Positions 28,901 through 39,000 of a DNA stretch of 64,000 nucleotides are shown here, one piece after another. The position numbers and the translations under genes were made by a program. This stretch comes from Mercurialis annua. Its lineage: Eukaryota > Streptophyta > Magnoliopsida > Malpighiales > Euphorbiaceae. Position 1 is the first letter of the stretch. Every line of letters starts with the position of its first letter. The DNA is taken from positions 33,379,879-33,443,878 of the forward strand of contig NC_065571.1 in assembly GCF_937616625.2 (NCBI RefSeq), given 5' to 3'. The notes beneath the pieces are model-generated. The model did no database searches. It was not told where the DNA came from and was given only the letters and a program-made list of their open reading frames with translations.

Positions 28901-29400
28901 CTTCTCCATTTTAGCGATTTAAGCCAAACGTTTAAAACGTTACGAAACAAATCCAAACATTTCACCGTTTTAGCGATTTATGCAAAGCGTTTACAAACGT
29001 TAAGAAACAAATCCAAATGTTTCCCCTTTTTAGTATTTGAAGCCAAACATTTACAAACATTATGAAAAAAATCCATAAGTTTCACCTTTTTAGCGATTTA
29101 AGCCAAACGTGTACAAACATTTCGAAACAAATCCAAATGTTTCTCCTTTTTAGAATTTTAAGCCAAACATTTAGAAACGTTACGAAACAAAACCAAATGC
29201 TTCATCCTTTTATTGATTTAAACCGAACGTTTACAAACGTTATGAAACAAAACCAAACATTTCACGTTTTTAGCAATTTAAGCCAAACGTTTACAAACGT
29301 TACGAAATAAATCCAAACGTTTCCCTTATTTAGCGATTTAAGCCAAACCTTTAAAATGTTTCAAAACAAATCCAAACATTTCACCTTTTTAGCAATTTAT
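25931..29400 (+). repeat. Second satellite higher-order repeat, 1.2-1.3-kb period
   Basis: A rare monomer (TTTCGCCTTTTTTGGAATTT) recurs near 25955, 27135 and 28459, at spacings of 1180 and 1324 bp. Each time it is followed by the same series: AACGATTAAAACG, a TTTTTATTGATT variant, then an AATTAAAGCC variant. Doubled half-monomers (TTTCCCCTATTTAG twice) recur at 26810-26850 and 28130-28170. The copies differ more from each other than the left-hand units do, suggesting an older amplification. Confidence 0.78.
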
Positions 29401-30066
29401 GCAAACCGTTTACAAATGTTACGAAACAAATCCAAACGTTTCACCTTTTTAGCAATTTAAGCCAAACGTTTACAAACGTTATGAAACAAATCCAAACGTT
29501 TCCCCTTTCTAGCTATTTAAGCCAAACGTTTACAAACGTTACCAAACAGATCTAAACGTTTCACCTTTTTAGCGATTTAAGCCAAACGTTTACAAACGTT
29601 ACAAAACAAACCAAATGTTTTGAACGTTCCAAAACAAATCGAAACGTTTCTCATTTTTAGAAATTTAAGCCAAAACGTTTACTAACGTTACAAAACAAAT
29701 CCAAACGTTTTACCTTTTTTGCAATTTAAGCCAAACATTACAAATGTTACGAAACAAATCCAAACGTTTCACCTTTCTAGGGATTTAAGCCAAACGTTTA
29801 CAAACGTTCCGAAACAAATCCAAACGTTTCCCATTTTTAGCGATTTAAGCCAAACGTTTACAAAAGTTATGATACAAAACCAAACGTTTAAAACTTTACG
29901 AAACAAATCCAAGCGTTTCTCTTTTTTTAGCAATTTAAGCCAAACGTTTACAAATGTTACGAAACAAATCCAAGCGTTTCACCTTTTTAGCAATTTAAGC
30001 CAAACATTTACAAACGTTACGAAGCAAATCCAAATGTTTCACCTTTCTTGAGATTTAAGCCAAACG
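29401..30066 (+). repeat. Satellite monomers up to the LTR insertion
   Basis: Ordinary 60-bp monomers. The last one is interrupted after GATTTAAGCCAAACG at 30066, where an LTR begins. The final AAACG (30062-30066) is the left target-site duplication of that LTR. Confidence 0.9.
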
Positions 30067-30498
30067 TGTTGGTGCAGCGGGACGTGATGGTCCGAATCGT
30101 ATATTTCAATTCAAAATTGGAATTCCAACAGTTTGGATCCAGAAATTGATCATATCAATAACAAATGGATCGTCGTATCATCTAGTAATTAAAGCATGCA
30201 TCTAGACACCGTAAGAAGAATACCTATGTCGATTCTCCAAACGTTCTTGTAGTCCTGATAGTACGACGACCTCAAGCTCGTCCACACGAGTATGCGTCCG
30301 ATTGAATCCTTGCCTTAAAGTAATATGCAAGAGTTTCTCTTACCAAGCAACCCTAAGCTCAAACTCTCGCTTCGATTACGTCTTTGCTGGGATGTATGAA
30401 AAGCTTTCTCCAAGCTTTTCTGTGATTGATTACTACTTGAACTACTTCAGATATGCTCTCTTAAGTGTGGTGTGTGTAAAATGAGCAAAGGCAACCTC

Positions 30499-30506
30499 TA
30501 TTTATA
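30499..30506 (-). promoter_or_regulatory. TATA box of the family-1 solo LTR
   Basis: TATAAATA on the minus strand, in the context CCCTATAAATAGAGG. It lies about 430 bp before the LTR's 3' end. The same motif is at the equivalent place in the second family copy (46447-46454). Confidence 0.6.
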
Positions 30507-30524
30507 GGGTAGAGCTTTGCTTAA

Positions 30525-30720
30525 GAATGCAACACCTCACATGCTAGGTGTCACTCACCAAGCAAAGGTGTTTCCACCAATCGACACCTCACATGCTAGG
30601 TATCATACACCAAGAATAGGTGTTGCAACCATCTGACACATCACATGCTAGGTGTCACACATCAAGCATAGGTGTTGCCACCATTCTGATACGTCGGATG
30701 CTAGGTGTCACACACAGAGA
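30525..30720. repeat. Tandem 50-bp-class repeats in the family-1 LTR
   Basis: Four imperfect copies of a unit containing CACATGCTAGGTGTCAC, a run like ACCAAGCATAGGTG, then TTGCCACCAT. They are followed by a short GACATCATCGTGACATC repeat (30722-30805). The same order is found at 46480-46660, so these are part of the LTR family. Confidence 0.8.
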
Positions 30721-31560
30721 CATACATGACATCATCACGTGACATTATCAAATGACATCATCGTGACATCATCGCATGATATCATCGTGACATCACATGA
30801 CATCCTCATATTAACTTGAATAAAATACAATTAGGTGCCTACTAATTTATAACTCTTACAAATTAGTCCGTAATTGTATTTGTTTTTTCATCTTAGATTA
30901 ATTTCCGAGATATGCTAGTATCTATATGGAATCGATCTCTCGTAAACTCAATCGGTTGCACACCCTATTGTGTGTGACTAACTAGGTTCACATCTATATG
31001 GCAGCGAAAGTTATAAGAAACGCCTTTCTTATATTAAATAATTGAATCCCATTAATTATTAATTCTCGTAGATCGTGAGTGTCACGACCCAATTTATTGA
31101 GCCGAGACCGGCGCTAGGGAATGGGAGTGGTAGCTCCGAAACCCGTAGCAAGCCTAAAACCACTAATAATTTTTCGCATTTAAAACACAATACTGTATAT
31201 AAAACATTTTCAGAAAACTCTTTTAAATAATATAATTATAGATATTAAAATATCATATCAGAGTTTATATTAAAATGAATCATTTGAAGTCAATTCACAA
31301 ATCTGCTACTGACTCCTATTGACTACTGCAGCTCCAGGACCTCATACTTGTGCAAGTCCAACGACTTCTGGCACAATGAATATGGTTTGTCTGATCCGAC
31401 TTCTACTACCTGCAAACATCAGAGTGAGGGGTCAGTATTTGGGAAAATACTGAGTGAGTATGCAAATTATTAACGGTATTATTAAATTTACAACATCGCA
31501 TACTTAGAATATAATTCATGGCTTTTCATTTCATAACTATCGTACTTAACCTCATCCTCT

Positions 31561-31760
31561 TGACATCGATAGCGAAGCCAACCGATGTATCCTGCATGCC
31601 TGACATCGATAGCAAAGCCAACCGATGTATCCTATATGCCTGACATCGATAGCGAAGCCAACCGATGTATCTCATACGTCTGACATCGATAGCGAAGCCA
31701 ACCGATGTATCTGATATGTCTGACATCGATAGCAAAGCCAACCGATGTATCTGATTCAAC
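31561..31760 (-). repeat. Five 40-bp tandem repeats in LTR-A
   Basis: Exactly five 40-bp units, each with TGACATCGATAGCGAAGCCA (or AGCAAAGCCA), then ACCGATGTATC and a variable 9-bp end. Each unit holds the inverted arms ACATCG/CGATGT. Identical sets lie in LTR-B (about 35390-35583) and LTR-C (about 40438-40637). The open frames across them are a by-product of repetition. Confidence 0.93.
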
Positions 31761-32362
31761 TCACACAAATCTATCTAATATATCATGTAGACCATAAACA
31801 TCACCACAAGGTTGATGTATCAAAGCAATCAAACATAACAAAGTCCCATACAAACAAATCATATAAATGCGATGTATTGATAACAACATTCATAATATAT
31901 GAAAATAACTTTTATAATAATAATACGCGAAAGTAATTTGCCACTCACAGTGACCGCTATTCCTTATATCCGAACGTAAGCTCCAAGAGACTGGCCCGTC
32001 AATCTCTGCCGAGCTCCTTGGTTCGTCATACTCATAGCTCGATAGCCCGTCACATCTATCATAGGATTCTATCGTTAAAACGTATACTTAAAGAATCTAT
32101 TCTAACGATTATTCTAACCACCAAACATGACCAAAAGCGCAAAACATAAGCCGTCGCGTTCTAAGCGTATCTTTCTTGATATCTATTACCAAATCTCATT
32201 CTTACGCTTAGTTAATACCATTAGTGGTGTTCAACTAATCAATTAATCCTTGCTTAATATGTTTATTCCAAAATCCTAGCTCAAAACATTAAGTTCCATG
32301 TCTATTTCATGCTTTCGGAAGCTATTTTTCGCTCCCGGAGGTTCCCCGGAGGTCATGATCGA

Positions 32363-32520
32363 AGTAGGGCACGTCGTGCTAGCTTGGCACGTCGTGCCCC
32401 TCATTTTTCATGAAGGGCACGTCGTGCCCTTCCTTGTGCACGTCGTGCACCCCTACTGGTGCACGTCGTGCACCCTTGTGGTGCACGTCGTGCACTCTTG
32501 TGGTGCACGTCGTGCCCATG
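32363..32520. repeat. GCACGTCGTGC palindrome cluster in LTR-A (7 units)
   Basis: Seven copies of the GC-rich palindromic core GCACGTCGTGC at about 20-bp spacing in otherwise AT-rich DNA. LTR-B has eight copies (one mutated) and LTR-C six, so the cluster varies in copy number within one element. Confidence 0.92.
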
Positions 32521-33537
32521 ACGTTTTTGACGTCTCTGGACCATTTCCGAGGCCCCAAAACATCCAAAACTCATACCAACACACACCCAAATCATCTTAA
32601 CACAAAACCTACCAAGAATCCTTACAAAAACGATGAAAACCGACATGCTTTAGGTGTTACGATTCAAACGTAGCAATTTTTCTCAAAACAGCCCATGAAT
32701 TCCGATTTTTAACATCCAAAATTTAAATCTTACCTTGATTTGAAGCTTAAGAATGATAGAGCTTCCAATTCCGAAGAGTTTGCCGCGAAAATCGTCCGAA
32801 ACGGACGCTGAACGGCGAAACGGCGAGCGAACGACGGTAACGATCGAAGAAAGGATGAAAGCTTCTGGAGGATTCTTTCTTCATCTGATTCATATCACTT
32901 CCTATGTATATTATGGTTAAAATTCCTCTTTGATCATTGTTCTCATTAATTAATACAATTCGTCCTTTAAACTTTTCTTTTGTTCAATTTAATCCCTCAC
33001 TTAACTAATTAACACTTTTATCATAACGTATACGTATTATTTATATCCAATAAACAATACGAATCTAATAGTAATATTTTCCCGTCCATAATCTTTTAAT
33101 TACTATTCTCGAGATTAATTGGCTAGTTTGCACTTTGGTCCTTGAACTTTTCAAAAGTTGCAATTTAGTCCAAAACGTATCCGCGTCCAAATTTTAAAAG
33201 GTCTCCGATTGACCCGATACCTTTACCACATATACTATAAAACATTTCGCGGACCTTGGCGAAATAATTTTCACTTCAGAATTTATATGGCTAAATTACC
33301 ATTTTAGTCCCTATACTTTATTTTGCGATTTTCTTAACATTTTTCTTTTCTAATTCCAATTCCAACTTTAGAACTGAAATATAATGTTAAATCTCTCGCA
33401 ATAATCCTTTCGAATCCGTCCTGCTAAAATTTAATATTTATCTTAATTTCTCGGAAATCTTTCTGATATCGCCACTCTAGTGACTTAACACTGGACATGT
33501 GGTCCAATTAAATACTTAAGTAGTTTGGGGTATTACA

Positions 33538-33584
33538 ACCAACACCAAAGTACAAGAAGTACAGAAATTGAAATGATGATTCCT
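33538..33584. other. 47-bp spacer between the head-to-head LTRs
   Basis: Unique sequence between the end of LTR-A and the start of LTR-B. In the minus direction it directly precedes the TGTAATACCCC start of LTR-A, where the end of an internal domain and a polypurine tract would lie. It contains no clear polypurine tract. It is the hinge of the 2.4-kb inverted repeat. Confidence 0.6.
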
Positions 33585-34384
33585 TACCCCAAACTACTTA
33601 AGTATTTAATTGGACCACGTGTCCAGTGTTAAGTCACCAGAGTGGCGATATCGGAAAGATTTCCGAGAAATTAAGATAAATATTAAATTTTAGCAGGACG
33701 GATTCGAAAGGATTATTGCGAGAGATTTAACAGTATATTTCAGTTCTAAAGTTGGAATTGGAATTAGAAAAGAAAAATGTTAAGAAAATCGCAAAATAAA
33801 GTATAGGGACTAAAATGGTAATTTAGCCATATAAATTCTGAAGTGAAAATTATTTCGCCAAGGTCCGCGAAATGTTTTATAGTATATGTGGTAAAGGTAT
33901 CGGGTCAATCAGAGACCTTTTAAAATTTGGACGCGGATACGTTTTGGACTAAATTGCAACTTTTGAAAAGTTCAAGGACCAAAGTGCAAACTAGCCAATT
34001 AATCTCGAGAATAGTAATTAAAAGATTATGGACGGGAAAATATTACTATTGAGATTCGTATTGTTTATTGGATATAAATAATACGTATACGTTATGATAA
34101 AAGTGTTAATTAGTTAAGTGAGGGATTAAATTGAACAAAAGAAAAGTTTAAAGGACGAATTGTATTAATTAATGAGAACAATGATCAAAGAGAAATTTTA
34201 ACCATAATATACATAGGAAGTGATATGAATCAGATGAAGAAAGAATCCTCCAGAAGCTTTCATCCTTTCTTCGATCGTTATCGTCGTTCGCTCGCCGTTT
34301 CGCCGTTCGGCGTCCGTTTCGGACGATTTTCGTGGCAAACTCTTCGGAATTGGAAGCTCTATCAATCTTAAGCTTCAAATCAAG

Positions 34385-35734
34385 GTAAGATTTAAATTTT
34401 GGATGTTAAAAATCGGAATTCATGGGCTGTTTTGAGAAAAATTGCTACGTTTGAATCGTAACACCTAAAGCATGTCGGTTTTCATCGTTTTTGTAAGGAT
34501 TCTTGGTAGGTTTTGTGTTAAGATGATTTGGGTATGTGTTGGTATGAGTTTTGGATGTTTTGGGGCCTCGGAAATGGTCCAGAGACGTCAAAAACGTCAT
34601 GGGCACGACGTGCACCACAAGAGTGCACGACGTGCACCACCAGAGGTGCACGAAGTGCACCACAAGGGTGCACGACGTGCACCAGTAGGGGTGCACGACG
34701 TGCACAAGGAAGGGCACGACGTGCCCTTCATGAAAAATGAGGGGCACGACGTGCCAAGCTAGCACGACGTGCCCTACTTCGATCGTGACCTCCGGGGAAC
34801 CTCCGGGAGCGAAAAATAGCTTCTGAAAGCATGAAATAGACATGGAACTTAATGTTTTGAGCTAGGATTTTGGAATAAACATATTAAGCAAGGATTAATT
34901 GATTAGTTGAACACCACTAATGGTATTAACTAAGCGTAAGAATGAGATTTAGTAATAGATATCAAGAAAGATACGCTTAGAACGCGACGGCTTATGTTTT
35001 GCGCTTTTGGTCATGTTTGGTGGTTAGAATAATCGTTAGAATAGATTCTTTAAGTATACGTTTTAACGATAGAATCCTATGATAGATGTGACGGGCTATC
35101 GAGCTATGAGTATGACGAACCAAGGAGCTCGGCAGAGATTGACGGGCCAGTCTCTTGGAGCTTACATTCGGATATAAGGAATAGCGGTCACTGTGAGTGG
35201 CAAATTACTTTCGCGTATTATTATTATTATAAAAGTTATTTTCATATATTATGAATGTTGTTATCAATACATCGCATTTATATGATTTGTTTGTATGGGA
35301 CTTTGTTATGTTTGATTGCTTTGATACATCAACCTTGTGGTGATGTTTATGGTCTGCATGATATATTAGATTGATTTGTGTGAGTTGAATCAGATACATC
35401 GGTTGGCTTTGCTATCGATGTCAGACATATCAGATACATCGGTTGGCTTCGCTATCGATGTCAGACGTATGAGATACATCGGTTGGCTTCGCTATCGATG
35501 TCATGCATATAGGATACATCGGTTGGCTTTGCTATCGATGTCAGGCATGCAGGATACATCGGTTGGCTTCGCTATCGATGTCAAGAGGATGAGGTTAAGT
35601 ACGATAGTTATGAAATGAAAAGCCATGAATTATATTCTGAGTATGCGATGTTGTAAATTTAATAATACCGTTAATAATTTGCATACTCACTCAGTATTTT
35701 CCCAAATACTGACCCCTCACTCTGATGTTTGCAG
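34385..35734 (+). other. Candidate leader intron inside LTR-B
   Basis: CAAG|GTAAGA at 34384/34385 and TTTGCAG|GTAG ending at 35734 bound 1350 bp. This holds the palindrome cluster, the 40-bp repeats and, 24 bases before the acceptor, a perfect hairpin CAGTATTTTCCCAAATACTG (35692-35711). The arrangement is shared by the other LTRs of the group. No transcript evidence is available here. Confidence 0.4.
34596..34775. repeat. GCACGACGTGC palindrome cluster in LTR-B (8 units)
   Basis: Eight GC-rich palindromic cores at about 20-bp spacing; one is mutated (GCACGAAGTGC). It is the longest version of the cluster among the three LTRs of this element. Confidence 0.92.
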
Positions 35735-36052
35735 GTAGTAGAAGTCGGATCAGACAAACCATATTCATTGTGCCAGAAGTCGTTGGACTTGCACAAGTAT
35801 GAGGTCCTGGAGCTGCAGTAGTCAATAGGAGTCAGTAGCAGATTTGTGAGTTGACTTCAAATGATTCATTTTAATATAAACTCTGATATGATATTTTAAT
35901 ATCTATAATTATATTATTTAAAAGAGTTTTCTGAAAATGTTTTATATACAGTATTATGTTTTAAATGAAAAAAATTATTAGTGGTTTTAGGCTTGCTACG
36001 GGTTTCGGAGCTACCACTCCCATTCCCTAGCGCCGTTGGGTCGTGACAATTG

Positions 36053-36064
36053 TGGTATCAGAGC
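36053..36064 (+). promoter_or_regulatory. Primer-binding site for initiator methionine tRNA
   Basis: TGGTATCAGAGC lies four bases after the GTCGTGACA end of LTR-B. This is the standard plant retrotransposon site complementary to the 3' end of initiator tRNA-Met. It fixes the plus orientation of LTR-B and the internal region. Confidence 0.9.
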
Positions 36065-39000
36065 AGTTGGTCCAGTTACCTCTGCTAAGATGCGTTTGTC
36101 GGTTAAGTAACCTAGGAACTACTGCAGCTATAGAGTTGAGGTTTGTCTGATCCAAGTCGTTAGTATGATTTGCTTTGTGATAAGCACGATAAAATGATTT
36201 GTGAAATGCTTGTTTGCTTCTTGTGACACGTATATACGAGGTATATACGTATATGTTGTTTCGATGAGACAGACATACATGATATGCCTTTTGAAATGAA
36301 GTTTTTAGGAGAGGTATTACTTCCTATAAATAGAATATAATTGATATGATTATTGATTTGATGTCATATATATGTGTGTTTAGCATCAGATAAAGTGAGA
36401 GATGCTATTAAATTCGATCGATCGAAATTTTAGGAGGAGTGTGAAGAAGGAATGCAAAGTTACAAAAGTGGGAGAAACTTGCCGGAGACAGAGTTTAAAG
36501 GTCTAGAGAACTTACAAAATTCGAAGTTTATAACTTTTAAAACTTATTTGTTTAACGATTCTGAAAGCATAATTGTGCCTAGACCCCCGATACAGAAATA
36601 CATGATTGCCACGACATTGATAGCAATGCATCACTACATACATCAATACATGCATTAATAGGACATGCATCATATGCATTATGTTCAGACGAAGAGGTGA
36701 GATGTGGCAACTCTTTGGGGATGAGAGACGTCATCACCCTAGTGCACAATTTTGCGAAGATTTAAATGAAATTTTCAAATGAGTCGTTTTATTTGAAAGA
36801 GTTTTCAAGAAGTTTTGTTTTTATGTAAGTATACCTAGACCAGAACTCTGTGACGGAAGTGAAGTGCTCACGAGCAAGCTGCAATCAAGACCACGAGAAG
36901 GTCGAATACGTATAATTGCGAGAATATGGAAGTTATGCTTCTAGGATATGAACTTAGCCTTGATTAAACAGACTAACATACGATTAGAATAGTAAATATG
37001 TTCGGATAGTAAAGCATATCCGATTAACAACGTATAGAATATGTATGTTATGTTTTAATACTCTTGATGTTTAATTAAGTCCATGTGAGCGGAATGCTCG
37101 CAAGACTTAAGTTATAATATGAAATCAAGGAAATCTAGGGAACACTGATTTTCTTGAATCTGGTCAACATAGATGCTTATAGTTACGATAGTAATATGAG
37201 TGTAACATATACAACGTGAGTATATGTTTTGATAATTTGCTAAGTCTACGATGAGTTAGAACACTAAGAAGACTTGCAATAAGAGACGTGATCATAGAAG
37301 GCCGAAAGGAAGGAGATGTTCTTAAAGTCCAACGTACGTGGACAGCGATTAGTCGTGATGATTAGTAGGTATTGTATTTTAAGGAATTTATCAGTATTCC
37401 TTTATATAATCGCTATACTATGAACAAAGAACTGCGCGAACGCGTGCTGTTGCACAGCAAGTATATGAGGCGCGAGAAGAAGATCGAGGTAACAAAAGTG
37501 AATGCAACCTAGTCCAACTGGCCAGTAGAGGCCAGAAACGAGATGAAGGTTAATGGGAACCTAGCAAGATAAAGTGGGAATATACAGGCATCGGGAGTGC
37601 CGCAGTAATCCAACGTCGTTATGAATCAGTTAGCTGTAAAAGCAACTGATATAAGGAATTGTGTACCAATAATAGGACGATGGATATAAAGACAGTATTG
37701 ACGTGAAGAAAGGAACACATATAGAGGTTGATAGTGGTACACATAAGTTTAGATTAAAAGAGTTTGACAGATCAAGCGGTATGCTAGATCCTTTAGGAGA
37801 AGTAAAGTGAGATGCTCGTACACACCGAGCGAATGAAGAATAAACAGTAATGACGATTAAGATGTCGATGAGAGGTTCAACCTATGATCAGTTTCGACAA
37901 GCAATTGGAGCAGTGATAGACCAAATAATACGAACTAAGTTTGTGACCCGACTTGGGGAATTCTTTCTACCATTAGCTCCGATTAAGGATAATCGGAAAG
38001 ATCAAAGTAATGAGATCAGGAGGTATGATGTAAATGAATGATTGAAGTATACAATAAGAAAGAGCGATCTCGATAAGCAACAAGAACCGTAATCGGTGGA
38101 TTAAGGGTTGAAATTTCCACCTCTAGGTTTTGATTACGAAACGGAATAGTAGGTTGTGAAAGGTACAAATGTAATGGATGCTTGTGGAGTGCTAAACCTT
38201 AAAATTCAAATTAGATCAAGTAAAGAGTAAAGTGTATAATGTGATTGATATAGAAGAGTGATTAGAATCCTTAGAGGATTAAGATGTGTTAGACATGATC
38301 AAACTTATTTGATCAATTCCTAGAAAAAGACCCTCATGAAGGGGACTTTGGGAAGGAAAAAAAAAAAAAAGTTGTCAGACTAGTCTGATGTCGAGGAGTA
38401 CTGGAGTGAGCATTTCCAGTTCAGTGTACGGAATTATCGCAATCTGAGGAAGGATGCAGAGATAGCTCGTGGTCAGGCACAAGTGTCTCTGAATCAGGTT
38501 AAGAGGCAAATGTGATCCTTATCACAAGGAATGCTACCAGTGGGACTGTATTCCACTGACTTTCTGCGTATGGTCGAGGGAATGTCAAAGGTAAAGGACG
38601 TGTATGATAAAGTATAAGGATACAAAAGTAGATTATGGATAATAAGAAATCAGTTAAGGTAATTAGAGTTAAGACAAGTATGGATAACCTGCGTATAACG
38701 CAAGGAACTCGATAAGAATAATCGAGGAAAAGGAAAGAGAAAAGTCATGTGGAGAATTGACAAGGAGCTTAAAGAAATGGAACTCTATGTAGTCGCGTAT
38801 AAATAGAAACAAAGAAGGATAAAGAGGACAGAGACATATGATCGAAATCACTGACAGTTAAGATGTTAGTAAAGGTACAACAGTACAGTATGTGAGTCAT
38901 CGAGAGCGCACTACGTCGATAATTTAGACAAATAGACAGTGGCACATCATTCAATTGATGATCAACGTTAAGAGTGTTGAAACAAGAAATATCAGAAATA

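Larger units (their letters stand above)
1..30066 (+). repeat. 60-bp satellite array, main block (about 500 monomers)
   Basis: The whole stretch is head-to-tail copies of one 60-bp monomer. Typical monomers contain CACCTTTTTAGCGATTTAAG, then CCAAACG, the dyad AACGTTTACAAACGTT, then ACGAAACAAATCC. All monomers point the same way. Point changes (AGCGA/AGCAA, ATCC/AACC, CGTTT/TGTTT) and small indels are common. Because 60 is a multiple of three, long open frames appear by default; the forward one reads KQIQTFHLFSDLSQTFTNVT-like 20-residue repeats. They have no consistent start, no flanking gene signals and are broken by stops, so I do not call them genes. The array runs off the left end of the window and is cut at 30066 by an LTR insertion. 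Confidence 0.97.
31410..32733 (-). other. Candidate leader intron inside LTR-A
   Basis: On the minus strand CAAG|GTAAGAT at 32733 matches a plant splice donor and TTTGCAG|GT ending at 31410 matches an acceptor, 1324 bp apart. The same pair is found in LTR-B, in LTR-C (acceptor TAG) and, with diverged sequence, in the solo LTRs at 55686 and 61355. Inferred from motifs and conservation only. Confidence 0.4.
31080..33537 (-). repeat. LTR-A of the nested element, complete, minus orientation
   Basis: A full 2458-bp LTR; read on the minus strand it starts TGTAATACCCC and ends GTCGTGACA. It carries five exact 40-bp repeats (31561-31760), seven GCACGTCGTGC palindromes (32363-32520) and candidate splice signals (donor at 32733, acceptor at 31410). 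LTR-B and LTR-C are near-identical to it apart from palindrome number and small indels. Confidence 0.9.
33585..36048 (+). repeat. LTR-B of the nested element, plus orientation, first 7 bp lost
   Basis: The reverse complement of LTR-A. It starts at TACCCCAAAC, because the TGTAA terminus is replaced by TTCCT, and ends GTCGTGACA. Near 36035 about 18 bp of the otherwise conserved GGTCTCGGCTCAATAAA segment is missing. It carries eight palindromes (34596-34775), the 40-bp repeats, and candidate donor (34385) and acceptor (35734) sites. A primer-binding site directly follows, so in orientation it is the 5' LTR of the internal region. Confidence 0.88.

Noticed and set aside
1..30066. CRISPR-like array
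   Set aside because: There are no unique spacers between repeats, the monomers are contiguous and the genome is plant.
1..30066. CENP-B box or a telomere-like repeat in the satellite
   Set aside because: The monomer has no CENP-B box pattern and no TTTAGGG-type run. A centromere role cannot be inferred from the sequence alone.
32298..32673. Open frames over the palindrome cluster (HVVHPYWCTSC-like) and over the 40-bp repeats (IHRLALLSMSD-like)
   Set aside because: They arise from repeats in both strands, recur in each LTR only as part of it, and match no known domain.
37850..38041. A 63-codon open frame in the internal region as a gag fragment
   Set aside because: No recognisable gag motif or zinc knuckle, and the frame is isolated among stops; it cannot be supported.
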